NCBI RefSeq assembly: GCF_014641715.1
Contig: NZ_BMIG01000014.1
Coordinates: 57,384 to 121,383 of the forward strand
Direction: 5' to 3'
Length of the DNA: 64,000 bases
From: Polaromonas eurypsychrophila
Lineage (GTDB): Bacteria > Pseudomonadota > Gammaproteobacteria > Burkholderiales > Burkholderiaceae_C
The notes under the pieces were generated by a model. It saw only the letters and a list, made by a program, of their open reading frames with translations, was not told where the DNA came from and made no database searches. The position numbers and the translations under genes were made by a program. Shown here piece after piece: positions 17,783-25,890 of the stretch (the stretch's first letter is position 1; every line of letters starts with the position of its first letter).

Positions 17783-18811
17783 CTAGCTGCTCTGGTTCGG
17801 AATGCCATCGATCGGCGCCTCGTCGGTGCCTATGGTGGTCCGTGTGAACGACTCCACCTGTTGGCGCGCTGCCTCCGGGTCGCGCAGCCAGTCGGTGTAG
17901 AAACTGAAAGGGCAGGTGGCCACGCCCTTGTCACCGTCACCTGAGTTGATCATGCCGGTGTAGCCGCGGTGCAGCAGTTTGAACAAGTGGTTTTCCGACT
18001 GCCCGTTGCGCCGGAAGTCGCGGATCAGGTGTTTGGACAAGGCCGCGTACTGGATGCCCATGTCCTCCTCCCCGCATTCGCCCAGGGTGCGGCCATCGAA
18101 GCCGATGATGGCCGAGTGGCCGAAGTAGGAGTAGACACCGTCGAAGCCGGCCGCGTTGGCCACCGCCACATAACAGTTGTTGGCAAAAGCCATGGCCTTG
18201 CTGATCAGAATCTGCTGCTCTTTGGCCGGGTACATATAACCTTGGCAGCGCACGATCAGTTCCGCGCCTTTCATCGCGCAGTCGCGCCAGATCTCCGGGT
18301 AGTTGCCGTCGTCGCAGATGATCAGGCTGACCTTCAGACCCTTGGGCCCGTCGCTGACATAGGTGCAGTCGCCGGGGTACCAGCCCTCGATCGGCACCCA
18401 GGGCATGATCTTGCGGTACTTCTGCACGATCTCGCCCCGGTCGTTCATCAGGATCAGCGTGTTGTAGGGTGCCTTGTGCGGATGGGCTTCATGGCGCTCG
18501 CCGGTGATGGAAAACACGCCCCAGACTTTTGCCTCACGGCAGGCGGCGGCAAACACATCAGTTTCCGGGCCGGGAACGGTAGCGGCGTTTTCGTACATCT
18601 CGCCGGCGTCGTACATGATGCCGTGGGTGCTGTATTCGGGGAAGATCACCAGGTCCAGCCCGGGCAGGCCCTTTTTCATGCCGACGACCATGCGCGCGAT
18701 GTTGCGCACGTTGTCCATCACCTCCGCATGGGTGTGAAGGCGCGGCATCGTGTAATTGACTACCGCCACACCGACGCTGTCCTTGCTGCTTGAAATATCG
18801 CCGTGAACCAT
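17783..18811 (-). CDS. amiE: Aliphatic amidase AmiE
   Basis: This cytoplasmic nitrilase-superfamily enzyme hydrolyses short aliphatic amides to the acid and ammonia. The 342-residue protein is colinear with Pseudomonas AmiE; the catalytic triad falls at the same numbers, Glu59 in 'IFPEYS', Lys134 in 'KYRKIMPW' and Cys166 in '[11 protein letters not shown]'. The start at 18811 ([12 protein letters not shown]) has AAGGAG at ideal spacing. It is the last gene of the urt-fmd run and is separated from fmdB by a repeat-filled gap. Confidence 0.95.
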   Translation of the reverse strand: MVHGDISSSKDSVGVAVVNYTMPRLHTHAEVMDNVRNIARMVVGMKKGLPGLDLVIFPEYSTHGIMYDAGEMYENAATVPGPETDVFAAACREAKVWGVFSITGERHEAHPHKAPYNTLILMNDRGEIVQKYRKIMPWVPIEGWYPGDCTYVSDGPKGLKVSLIICDDGNYPEIWRDCAMKGAELIVRCQGYMYPAKEQQILISKAMAFANNCYVAVANAAGFDGVYSYFGHSAIIGFDGRTLGECGEEDMGIQYAALSKHLIRDFRRNGQSENHLFKLLHRGYTGMINSGDGDKGVATCPFSFYTDWLRDPEAARQQVESFTRTTIGTDEAPIDGIPNQSS

Positions 18812-18880
18812 GATCAAACTCCTTGTTGTCTTCAATAAGCCGTTTCACTAACCGTAACTCGCGTGTCTTCAACCAGAACA

Positions 18881-19043
18881 CCGCGGATCTGGCTCTGCCA
18901 GTCCGCAGGTGTTGCCCCCTGAGGGGGAGGCGCCGCAGGAGCCTCGGGGGGAAACCATCTCACCGCGGATCTGGCTCTGCCAGTCCGCAGGTGTTGCCCC
19001 CTGAGGGGGAGGCTCCGCAGGCGCTTCGGGGGAGCGGCCATCT
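18881..19043 (-). repeat. Two tandem copies of the dispersed palindromic repeat before amiE
   Basis: Two units of about 80 bp (18881-18960 and 18963-19043) each read CCGCGGATCT, GGCTCTGCCAGTCCGCAGG, then CCCCCTGAGGGGG and a GC-rich tail. They occupy most of the 232-bp gap between fmdB and amiE and could partly terminate or stabilise the operon message. Confidence 0.75.
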
Positions 19044-19385
19044 CTAATGGCTGATCATCCAGGGCCGCTTGCCCGGGAAGGCCTTGTTGCCGTTGGGTGC
19101 GGTCACGGTGGCGCCGCGTTTGCCGCTTGAACAGCAGCCGCAGTCGGCCGGGTGTTTGAGCCGGGCGTAACTGCCCGAGTTTTTGGGCTCGTGGCGCGCG
19201 CGTTCATTGGTGGCCATAGCGCGTCGCGTGCCGCCTTCCATCAATGCCAGTGCGGGGGCGGTGGCGATGATGCGAGGCGCCACACCGCTGCAGCTCGGGC
19301 AGGCTGCGTCCTGGTTGCGCATGGACACCGAGCGCAGCGCGTCGAAGCTGCCGCACTGCATGCAGTTGTAGTCGTAAGTCGGCAT
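19044..19385 (-). CDS. fmdB: FmdB-family zinc-ribbon protein
   Basis: 113 residues. The N-terminal zinc ribbon 'PTYDYNCMQCGSF' with 'ACPSCSG' gives the four cysteines of the FmdB/CxxC-CxxC regulatory-protein family. A second Cys cluster 'CGCCSSGKRG' lies in the C-terminal third. In Methylophilus, fmdB accompanies formamidase and has been proposed as a regulator; its molecular role is not settled. It follows fmdA by 10 nt, so it is cotranscribed. Confidence 0.88.
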   Translation of the reverse strand: MPTYDYNCMQCGSFDALRSVSMRNQDAACPSCSGVAPRIIATAPALALMEGGTRRAMATNERARHEPKNSGSYARLKHPADCGCCSSGKRGATVTAPNGNKAFPGKRPWMISH

Positions 19386-19395
19386 GGCGTGCTGC

Positions 19396-20622
19396 CTACT
19401 TCAAGTCGTGCGACAGCGGCATATTTATCTTGCCGTCGATGTGCTTGATCGGACCCGACGCGTTCGGGTTGATGTCGAAGTCGAAAATCTGCGTCGGCAG
19501 CCACAGGGTGGCGCAGGCGTTGGGCACATCGACCACACCGCTGATGTGGCCCTGCACGGGCGCCGTGCCGAGGATGGAATAAGCCTGCGCGCCGGAGTAG
19601 CCGAACTTCTTGAGGTACTCGATCGCGTTCAGGCAGGCCTGGCGGTAGGCCACGTTGATGTCCAGGTAGTACTGCTTGCCGGCCTCGTCCACGGAGATGC
19701 CTTCGAAGATCAGGTAGTCGTTGTAGGCGGGGGTGATCACGCTGGGCTTGAAGATCGGGTTTTTGATGCCGTACTTGGCCATGCCGCCCTTGATCAGGGT
19801 GACCTTCATGTGCACCCAGCCGGCCATCTCAATGGCGCCGCAAAAGGTGATTTCGCCATCGCCCTGGCTGAAGTGCAGGTCGCCGACCGACAGGCCGGCG
19901 CCGTCAACATACACGGGGAAAAACACTTTGGCGCCGCGCGACAAGTCCTTGATGTCGCAGTTACCGCCGTGTTCACGCGGCGGCACCGTACGTGCGCCTT
20001 CGGCGGCGGCTTTGGCTTTGGCCTCGCCGGTCAACTTGCCCATATGGGCGGTGCCGGGTGAGGGCGGGTTCGCCAGGCCGCCCGTCGGGTTGGTATCGAT
20101 GAGTTGCTGCTCACGTTCGTTCCACAGGTCCAGCATCTTTTTGTCGGGCAGGCAGCCGATCAGACCGGGGTGGATCAGGCCGGCGAAGTTGACGCCGGGA
20201 ATGTGGCGTGAGCTGGTGAACATGCCCTTGAAATCCCAGATCGACTTTTGCGCTTCGGGAAAATTTTCGGTCAGGAAACCACCCCCGTTCTTTTTGGAAA
20301 AGAAGCCGTTGAAGCCCCAGAGGCTGTCGGGTTTGGCACCGATGTCCAGCAGGTCGACCACCAGCAGGTCGCCGGGCTCGGCGCCCTTGACGCCGACCGG
20401 GCCCGACAGGTAATGGACCGTCGTCAGGTCGATGTCGCGCACGTCGTCGGCGCTGTCATTGTTTTTGATGAAGCCGCCGGTCCAGTCAAAAGTCTCGAGG
20501 ATGAAGTCGTCGCCCGGGTTGACCCAGCAGGCCATCGGGATATCCGGGTGCCAGCGGTTGTGGATGTTTTCGTTCTCAAGCGGGGACTTGCTCAGGTCAA
20601 CCTTGATCAGGGTGTCGGTCAT
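19396..20622 (-). CDS. fmdA: Formamidase FmdA
   Basis: FmdA hydrolyses formamide to formate and ammonia in the cytoplasm. The 408-residue length and sequence ('NRWHPDIPMACWVNPGDDF', 'SGPVGVKGAEPGDLLVVDLL', 'REHGGNCDIKDLSRG', 'GDLHFSQGDGE') match the acetamidase/formamidase family of Methylophilus type. AGGAGC precedes the ATG. The gene is between the importer ATPase gene and fmdB, so imported amide can be cleaved at once. With AmiE, it gives the cell enzymes for formamide and longer aliphatic amides. Confidence 0.95.
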   Translation of the reverse strand: MTDTLIKVDLSKSPLENENIHNRWHPDIPMACWVNPGDDFILETFDWTGGFIKNNDSADDVRDIDLTTVHYLSGPVGVKGAEPGDLLVVDLLDIGAKPDSLWGFNGFFSKKNGGGFLTENFPEAQKSIWDFKGMFTSSRHIPGVNFAGLIHPGLIGCLPDKKMLDLWNEREQQLIDTNPTGGLANPPSPGTAHMGKLTGEAKAKAAAEGARTVPPREHGGNCDIKDLSRGAKVFFPVYVDGAGLSVGDLHFSQGDGEITFCGAIEMAGWVHMKVTLIKGGMAKYGIKNPIFKPSVITPAYNDYLIFEGISVDEAGKQYYLDINVAYRQACLNAIEYLKKFGYSGAQAYSILGTAPVQGHISGVVDVPNACATLWLPTQIFDFDINPNASGPIKHIDGKINMPLSHDLK

Positions 20623-20670
20623 GCTCTTGCTCCTGGAGGGGGTGATGAAACGGGAAAAACGCAGGTAAAT

Positions 20671-21360
20671 TCAGACGGAAAGAAACTGCTTGATGCGCGC
20701 CGTGTCGGTGGCGGCGCGTGTACTCTCGTGCACCAGCTGGCCGCCCTCGATGACAAAAAGGCGATCGGCCACGTCCATGGCAAAACTCAGCACCTGTTCT
20801 GACACGATGATGGTGATTTCGCGCATCTTGCGGATATCGTTGAGCGCGCGCGCGATGTCCTTGATGATGGATGGCTGTATGCCTTCGGTCGGTTCATCCA
20901 GCAGCAGCACCTTGGGGTTGGTCACCAGTGCGCGCGCAATCGCCAGCTGCTGCTGCTGGCCGCCCGACAGGTTGCCGCCCTTGCGGGCGCGCATGTCGAA
21001 AAGCACCGGGAACAGCGCGTAGATTTCTTCCGGCACCTGTTTGTGGCGCACGTTTTCCAGCCCGGTCTGGATGTTCTCCAGCACCGTTAGGGACGGGAAA
21101 ATCATGCGACCCTGCGGCACATAGGCCACGCCTTTGGCGACGCGCTGGTAACTCTCGTCTTTCGAGATGTCCTTGCCGTCGACTTCAATCGTTCCTGACT
21201 TCAGCGGCAAGATACCGATCAGCGACTTGAACAGCGTGGTTTTGCCCATGCCGTTGCGGCCCATGATGGCGACGGTTTCATTTTTCTTGGCGGAAAAGCT
21301 GATGCCGTGCAGCGCTTCGCTCTGGCCGTAGCTGACATGGAGATTGGTGACGTTAAGCAT
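20671..21360 (-). CDS. urtE: Urea/short-chain amide ABC importer ATP-binding protein, UrtE type
   Basis: A 229-residue LivF-like ATPase: Walker A 'GRNGMGKTT' near residue 34, signature 'LSGGQQQQLAIARAL', Walker B 'VLLLDEPTEGIQPSI'. The 'EGIQPSIIKDI' sequence is typical of UrtE. It energises the importer with UrtD. The 48-nt gap before fmdA is short enough for one transcript. Confidence 0.92.
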   Translation of the reverse strand: MLNVTNLHVSYGQSEALHGISFSAKKNETVAIMGRNGMGKTTLFKSLIGILPLKSGTIEVDGKDISKDESYQRVAKGVAYVPQGRMIFPSLTVLENIQTGLENVRHKQVPEEIYALFPVLFDMRARKGGNLSGGQQQQLAIARALVTNPKVLLLDEPTEGIQPSIIKDIARALNDIRKMREITIIVSEQVLSFAMDVADRLFVIEGGQLVHESTRAATDTARIKQFLSV

Positions 21361-21378
21361 GGTGTATTCCTTGGTGAC

Positions 21379-22122
21379 TCAGTGGCCCAGGTAGACGTCG
21401 ATCACGCGAGGATCGGCCTGCACTTTTTCCATCGAGCCTTCGGCCAGGATTTTTCCCTGGTGCATGACGGTCACCTTGTCGGCGATGCGCTTGACGAACT
21501 CCATGTCGTGCTCGATGACAATCATGGCGCGGCCCTTGCAGATGCGCTGCAGCAGTTCGGCCGTGAGCTCGCGTTCGCGCACGCTCATTCCGGCAATCGG
21601 TTCGTCCAGCATCAAGAGCTCAGGGTCCTGCATCAGCAGCATGCCGATCTCCAGCCACTGCTTCTGGCCATGCGACAGCAGGCCGGCCTCGGTATCGAGC
21701 TGCGCTTCCAGCCCGATTTCAGCCGCGACGGCCTGAACCTGGGCCTTGACCTCGTCACTCCTCTTGAAAAACAACGCGCCGAACACGCCGCGCCCGCGCG
21801 GAAAGGACACCTCGAGGTTCTGGAACACACTGAGGTTTTCGTAGATTGAGGGCGTCTGGAACTTGCGGCCTATGCCCGAACGCACGATCTGGTATTCGGG
21901 CAGTTTGGTCATCTCGCTGTTCTTGAACTTGATGCTGCCGGCACTGGCGCGGGTTTTGCCGCAGATCAGGTCCAGCAGCGTGGTCTTGCCGGCACCGTTG
22001 GGGCCGATGATCACGCGCAGCTCGTTCTGGTCCACATAGAGGTTCAGGCTGTCGATGGCCTTGAAGCCATCGAAGGACACGGTGAGGTCTTCCACCGAGA
22101 GGACAAAATCAGTGTTGGTCAT
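21379..22122 (-). CDS. urtD: Urea/short-chain amide ABC importer ATP-binding protein, UrtD type
   Basis: A 247-residue LivG-like ATPase: Walker A 'GPNGAGKTT' near residue 40, 'LSHGQKQWLEIGM' as the signature (the SHGQKQWLEI version is a UrtD hallmark), Walker B 'LLMLDEPIAGMS'. 18 nt before urtE. Confidence 0.93.
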   Translation of the reverse strand: MTNTDFVLSVEDLTVSFDGFKAIDSLNLYVDQNELRVIIGPNGAGKTTLLDLICGKTRASAGSIKFKNSEMTKLPEYQIVRSGIGRKFQTPSIYENLSVFQNLEVSFPRGRGVFGALFFKRSDEVKAQVQAVAAEIGLEAQLDTEAGLLSHGQKQWLEIGMLLMQDPELLMLDEPIAGMSVRERELTAELLQRICKGRAMIVIEHDMEFVKRIADKVTVMHQGKILAEGSMEKVQADPRVIDVYLGH

Positions 22123-22137
22123 GCTTGTGTTCCCGGT

Positions 22138-23322
22138 TTATGTTTGCTGGCCGCTCAGGCCGGCGGGCAGCTTCGGCGATGCGCTGCCGACAGCGGGCGC
22201 GGACGGCGGCGACGGTGGCGTGGCTGCCGCATTCTTGCGTTTCGCGAAACGGCCAGCCAACCAGGGTTTGACGCGGTTGTTGTAGACACCGGCTAGGCCG
22301 TCGGGGAAGGCCAGCACCACCCCCAGGAACATGCCTGCCATCAGGAACAGCCAGAGGTCAGGGAAACTTTCCGAGAAGTAGGTCTTGCCGAAGTTGACCA
22401 GCAGCGCGCCGTAAACCGCGCCGACCAGCGACATGCGTCCGCCTACGGCTGCAAAAATTACCATCTCTATGGACGGCACGATGCCGACCAGCGAGGGCGA
22501 CATGAAGCCAACCTGCAGCGTGAACATCGCGCCGCCTATGGCTGACAGCATGGCCGCCAAGCAGAAAGCGAAGATGCGGAACATGGCGACGTCGTAGCCG
22601 GAAAAACGCACCCGGTCTTCCTTGTCACGCATGGCCAGCAGCAGGGTGCCGAGCTTGCTGCGCTGTATCCAGGCGCACAGCACGATGGCGCCCATCAGCA
22701 GGCCGCTGGTCAGAAAGTAGAGGATGTACTTGGCGCTGTCGGTGCGGGTGTCCCAGCCCATCAGGGTCTTGAGGTCGGTCATGCCGTTGACGCCGCCGGT
22801 GTAACCCTGCTGGCCGATGATCAGCACGGTCAGGATCAGCGCCACCGCCTGCGTGATGATGGCGAAGTAGACGCCACCGACACGCCGCTTGAACATGGCG
22901 TAACCGATGATGAAGGCCAGCAGCGTCGGCACCACCAGGATCAGCAGCACGGTCAGCGGGAAAGACTGGAAGGGTGTCCACCAGACCGGCAGCGCGGTGA
23001 TCTGGTTCCAGTCCATGAAGTCGGGGATGCCGGGTGTGGACTGGATCTTGGTGGTGATCGGGTCGCTGGCTTCGAGCTTGAGGAACATGGCCATGCCGTA
23101 GCCGCCCAGGCCGAAAAACACGCCCTGGCCCAGGCTCAGCACGCCGCCGTAACCCCAGAGCATCACCAGCCCCAGCGCCACGAAGGCGTAGCTGAGGTAC
23201 TTGCCGACCAGGTTCAGGCGGAACAGGTCCAGCGCCAGCGGAAACACCAGCAGCAGGACCACCGCCAGCAGCAGCACACTGCCCAGGCTGTTGCGCTCTA
23301 CCCATAACTTGATGCTGTTCAT
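22138..23322 (-). CDS. urtC: Urea/short-chain amide ABC importer permease, UrtC type
   Basis: A 394-residue inner-membrane permease of the LivM family, with about ten hydrophobic segments and the family loop 'GYGGVLSLGQGVFFGLGGYGM' near residues 53-73. The ATG at 23322 has a CGGAG site; the frame stays open further upstream into the gap, which I excluded. The C-terminal tail is Ala/Pro rich. Part of the urtABCDE run. Confidence 0.92.
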   Translation of the reverse strand: MNSIKLWVERNSLGSVLLLAVVLLLVFPLALDLFRLNLVGKYLSYAFVALGLVMLWGYGGVLSLGQGVFFGLGGYGMAMFLKLEASDPITTKIQSTPGIPDFMDWNQITALPVWWTPFQSFPLTVLLILVVPTLLAFIIGYAMFKRRVGGVYFAIITQAVALILTVLIIGQQGYTGGVNGMTDLKTLMGWDTRTDSAKYILYFLTSGLLMGAIVLCAWIQRSKLGTLLLAMRDKEDRVRFSGYDVAMFRIFAFCLAAMLSAIGGAMFTLQVGFMSPSLVGIVPSIEMVIFAAVGGRMSLVGAVYGALLVNFGKTYFSESFPDLWLFLMAGMFLGVVLAFPDGLAGVYNNRVKPWLAGRFAKRKNAAATPPSPPSAPAVGSASPKLPAGLSGQQT

Positions 23323-23368
23323 GAAAAACTCCGGTTGTCGGGGGTGGCGGTGAAAAAGAGCGCTTGTT

Positions 23369-24283
23369 TCAACGCCGCACCTTGGAGGCAAACAGGCCCT
23401 GCGGGCGCAGCATCAAAATCGTCACGATGGCCATCAGGGTCAGCACCTTGGCCATGGAGCCGGTCATGAAGAACTCGGCAATCGACTGGGTTTGCGCAAT
23501 GCCGAAGGCCGAAACCACAGTGCCCAGCAGACTGGCCGCTCCCCCAAAAGTGACGACCAGAAAGGCATCGACGATGTAGAGCGAGCCGCTGGTCGGGCCG
23601 GTTGAGCCTATGGTGGTGAAGGCCGCGCCGGCGACGCCGGCGATGCCGCAGCCAATGGCGAAGGTCAGCCGGTCGGTCTTTTTGGTGTTCATGCCGGTGG
23701 CGTTGGCCATCACGCGGTTGGCGACGGTGGCGCGCACACGCAGGCCCCAGCGCGACTTGTGCAGCGCGATCAGCACGCCGCAGGTCACCACCAGCGTCAG
23801 CGCCATCACGAACATGCCGTTGATCGGGATGTCCAGGCCTTCGGCCGGCGCCCAGGAACCCATCAGCCAGTCGGGCAAGGTCGGGCTGACTTCCTTGGCG
23901 CCAAAGGTGGTGCGGAAGATCTGCTGCATGCCCAGCGACAGGCCCCAGGTCGCCAGCAGGGTGTCCAGCGGGCGTTTGTAGAGGTGGCGGATGAAGGCCC
24001 ATTCGGCCAGCCAGCCGGCGGCAAAGGCGAAGGCGAAGGCCGCGACGATGGCGAAGGGAAAATATGCCTGGACGAAACCGGGTGCATAGGTCTCGGACAG
24101 GTGAGAAAACAGGTAGATGGTGTAAGCGCCAATGGTCATGAACTCGCCGTGTGCCATGTTGATGACACCCATCTGGCCAAAAATAATGGCCAGTCCCAGG
24201 CCCATGAGAAGCAGCACGGAAAACAGGCTCAGGCCTGCAAAGCCTTGCATCAGGCCGATGTTGAGCATTTCGGAAAGGGTCAT
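23369..24283 (-). CDS. urtB: Urea/short-chain amide ABC importer permease, UrtB type
   Basis: A 304-residue inner-membrane permease of the LivH family. 'GQMGVINMAHGEFMTIGAYT' near residues 36-55 and 'FVVTFGGAASLLGTVVSAFG'-like 'LVVTFGGAASLLGTVVSAF' mark the UrtB subgroup. Start at the ATG 24283 with GGAG upstream. The gap to urtA is 117 nt and the gap to urtC 46 nt. Confidence 0.92.
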   Translation of the reverse strand: MTLSEMLNIGLMQGFAGLSLFSVLLLMGLGLAIIFGQMGVINMAHGEFMTIGAYTIYLFSHLSETYAPGFVQAYFPFAIVAAFAFAFAAGWLAEWAFIRHLYKRPLDTLLATWGLSLGMQQIFRTTFGAKEVSPTLPDWLMGSWAPAEGLDIPINGMFVMALTLVVTCGVLIALHKSRWGLRVRATVANRVMANATGMNTKKTDRLTFAIGCGIAGVAGAAFTTIGSTGPTSGSLYIVDAFLVVTFGGAASLLGTVVSAFGIAQTQSIAEFFMTGSMAKVLTLMAIVTILMLRPQGLFASKVRR

Positions 24284-24400
24284 GGCAGGCTCCGGGGACG
24301 GCGTTGAAGGGACGTGGCGTGTACCGCTGGGAAGCCCCTGCCGGCTCACCCCGCCACGGCGGCGGAGTGAACCGGCAAGGGCGCTCTTTCTCTTCTCTCT

Positions 24401-25672
24401 TTACTGGTAACCCTTGGGGAAAGGATTCGGTTCAATCAGCGCCGTCGATTCGGCCACCACCTTGAACTGGCCGTTGGTTTGTGCCTGGCCGATACGCGCC
24501 TTGCTCCACAGGTGGTGGTTTTCGTGAATCTTCACGTAACCTTCCGGCGCGGTTTTCAGCTCGATGCCAGCCGATGCGGCGGCGATCTTGTCCACGTCGA
24601 AGCTGCCGGCTTTCTCGACTGCGGCTTTCCACAGCCAGGGGCCGAGGTAGCCGGCCTGGGTCACGTCGCCGATCACCGCGTCCTTGCCGTACTTGGCCTT
24701 GAAGGCGGTGACAAAGGCCTTGTTGTTCGGGTTGTCCAGCGACTGGAAATACTTCATGGAAGCGTAGAAGCCGTTCATGTTTTCACCGCCAATGCCCAGC
24801 ACCTCGTCCTCGGTCACCGAGATGGTCAGCAGGAATTGCTTGGCAGCGGTGACGCCGGCGGCCTTGAGCTGCTTGTAGAAAGCGACGTTGGAGCCGCCGA
24901 CCACGGCGATGAAGATGCAGTCGGGCTTGGCCACCTTGATCTTGTTGATCAACGAGTTGAAGTTGGTGTGGCCCAGCGGGTAGTACTCTTCACCGACAAC
25001 CTTGCTGCCCGCCAGATGCGCTTCGATGTGTTTGCGGCCGATCTTCATCGAGGTGCGTGGCCAGATGTAGTCGGAGCCGACCAGAAAGAAGGTCTTGGCC
25101 TTTTTCTCTTTCGAGGCCCAATCCAGGCCATACAGGATCTGCTGCGTGGCTTCCTGGCCGGTGTAGATCACGTTTTTGCTCTGCTCCAGGCCTTCGTAAA
25201 AGGTCGGGTAGTAGAGCATGCCGTTTTCCTTCTCGAAGATCGGCAACACGGCCTTGCGCGAGGCCGAGGTCCAGCAGCCAAACACTGCGGCAACCTTGTC
25301 GTTGACCAGCAGCTTCTTTGATTTTTCGGCAAAGGTCGGCCAGTCGGAGGCGCCGTCTTCCTTGATGACCTTGATCTTGCGGCCCAGCACACCGCCCATG
25401 GCGTTGATCTGGTCGATGGCGAGCTGCTCGGCCTGGATCGAGCCGGTTTCCGAGATCGCCATGGTGCCGGTTGCTGAATGCAACTGGCCTACCGTGACTT
25501 CGGTATCTGTGATGGCCAGCTTGGTGGTGTTGACCTTGGCTGTGGGGAAGGCCTGCGCCTGGGCCCAGCCTGGCAAACCTGCGAGCGGCAGGGCGGCGGC
25601 CATGCCCTGCACAAGTCGCCTGCGGTTGATGAGGGAAGGCTCGGAAGATGGATCGCGATCGTCGTTGGACAT
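24401..25672 (-). CDS. urtA: Urea/short-chain amide ABC importer substrate-binding protein, UrtA/FmdD type
   Basis: A 423-residue periplasmic receptor. The N-terminus has a Tat-like signal, 'NRRRLVQGMAAALPLAGLPG', cleaved near 'AQAQA'. The mature region 'VTVGQLHSATGTMAISETG' is diagnostic of the UrtA/AmiC-like amide and urea binding group. With no urease here but two amidases downstream, short-chain amides are likely ligands, as with FmdD of Methylophilus; urea remains possible. First gene of the minus-strand operon, divergent from the permease-kinase gene. Confidence 0.92.
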   Translation of the reverse strand: MSNDDRDPSSEPSLINRRRLVQGMAAALPLAGLPGWAQAQAFPTAKVNTTKLAITDTEVTVGQLHSATGTMAISETGSIQAEQLAIDQINAMGGVLGRKIKVIKEDGASDWPTFAEKSKKLLVNDKVAAVFGCWTSASRKAVLPIFEKENGMLYYPTFYEGLEQSKNVIYTGQEATQQILYGLDWASKEKKAKTFFLVGSDYIWPRTSMKIGRKHIEAHLAGSKVVGEEYYPLGHTNFNSLINKIKVAKPDCIFIAVVGGSNVAFYKQLKAAGVTAAKQFLLTISVTEDEVLGIGGENMNGFYASMKYFQSLDNPNNKAFVTAFKAKYGKDAVIGDVTQAGYLGPWLWKAAVEKAGSFDVDKIAAASAGIELKTAPEGYVKIHENHHLWSKARIGQAQTNGQFKVVAESTALIEPNPFPKGYQ

Positions 25673-25757
25673 GATGCTGGGCTCCTGCGGTTGATGAAAA
25701 AGTGAACGGAAGAAAAAGGGCGCTTGCTCAAACGGATCATGTTCACAAGCGAGCGCA

Positions 25758-25784
25758 GGCCCTATACGTCAATCAACGTAGGCC
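25758..25784. promoter_or_regulatory. Inverted repeat between urtA and the permease-kinase gene, candidate operator
   Basis: The 218-bp divergent gap contains GGCCcTAtACGT, a 6-nt spacer and ACGTAGGCC. The GGCC-TA-ACGT arms are imperfect but unusually long. The neighbouring REC-LuxR protein is the natural candidate to bind here and activate urtA. No sigma-54 promoter was found in the gap. Confidence 0.45.
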
Positions 25785-25890
25785 ATCGTCCTGAGTGCAT
25801 GCACCAGATGCGGGCACGCTTCTTGCGGACCGGTCTGGAGGGCGCCCGCAGCCCTGCTTTCGCCACACGGCCGTTCGACGGAGTTGTCTC

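Noticed and set aside
25673..25890. Sigma-54 promoter before urtA
   Set aside because: TGG and TTG elements are present but never at the GG-N10-GC spacing.
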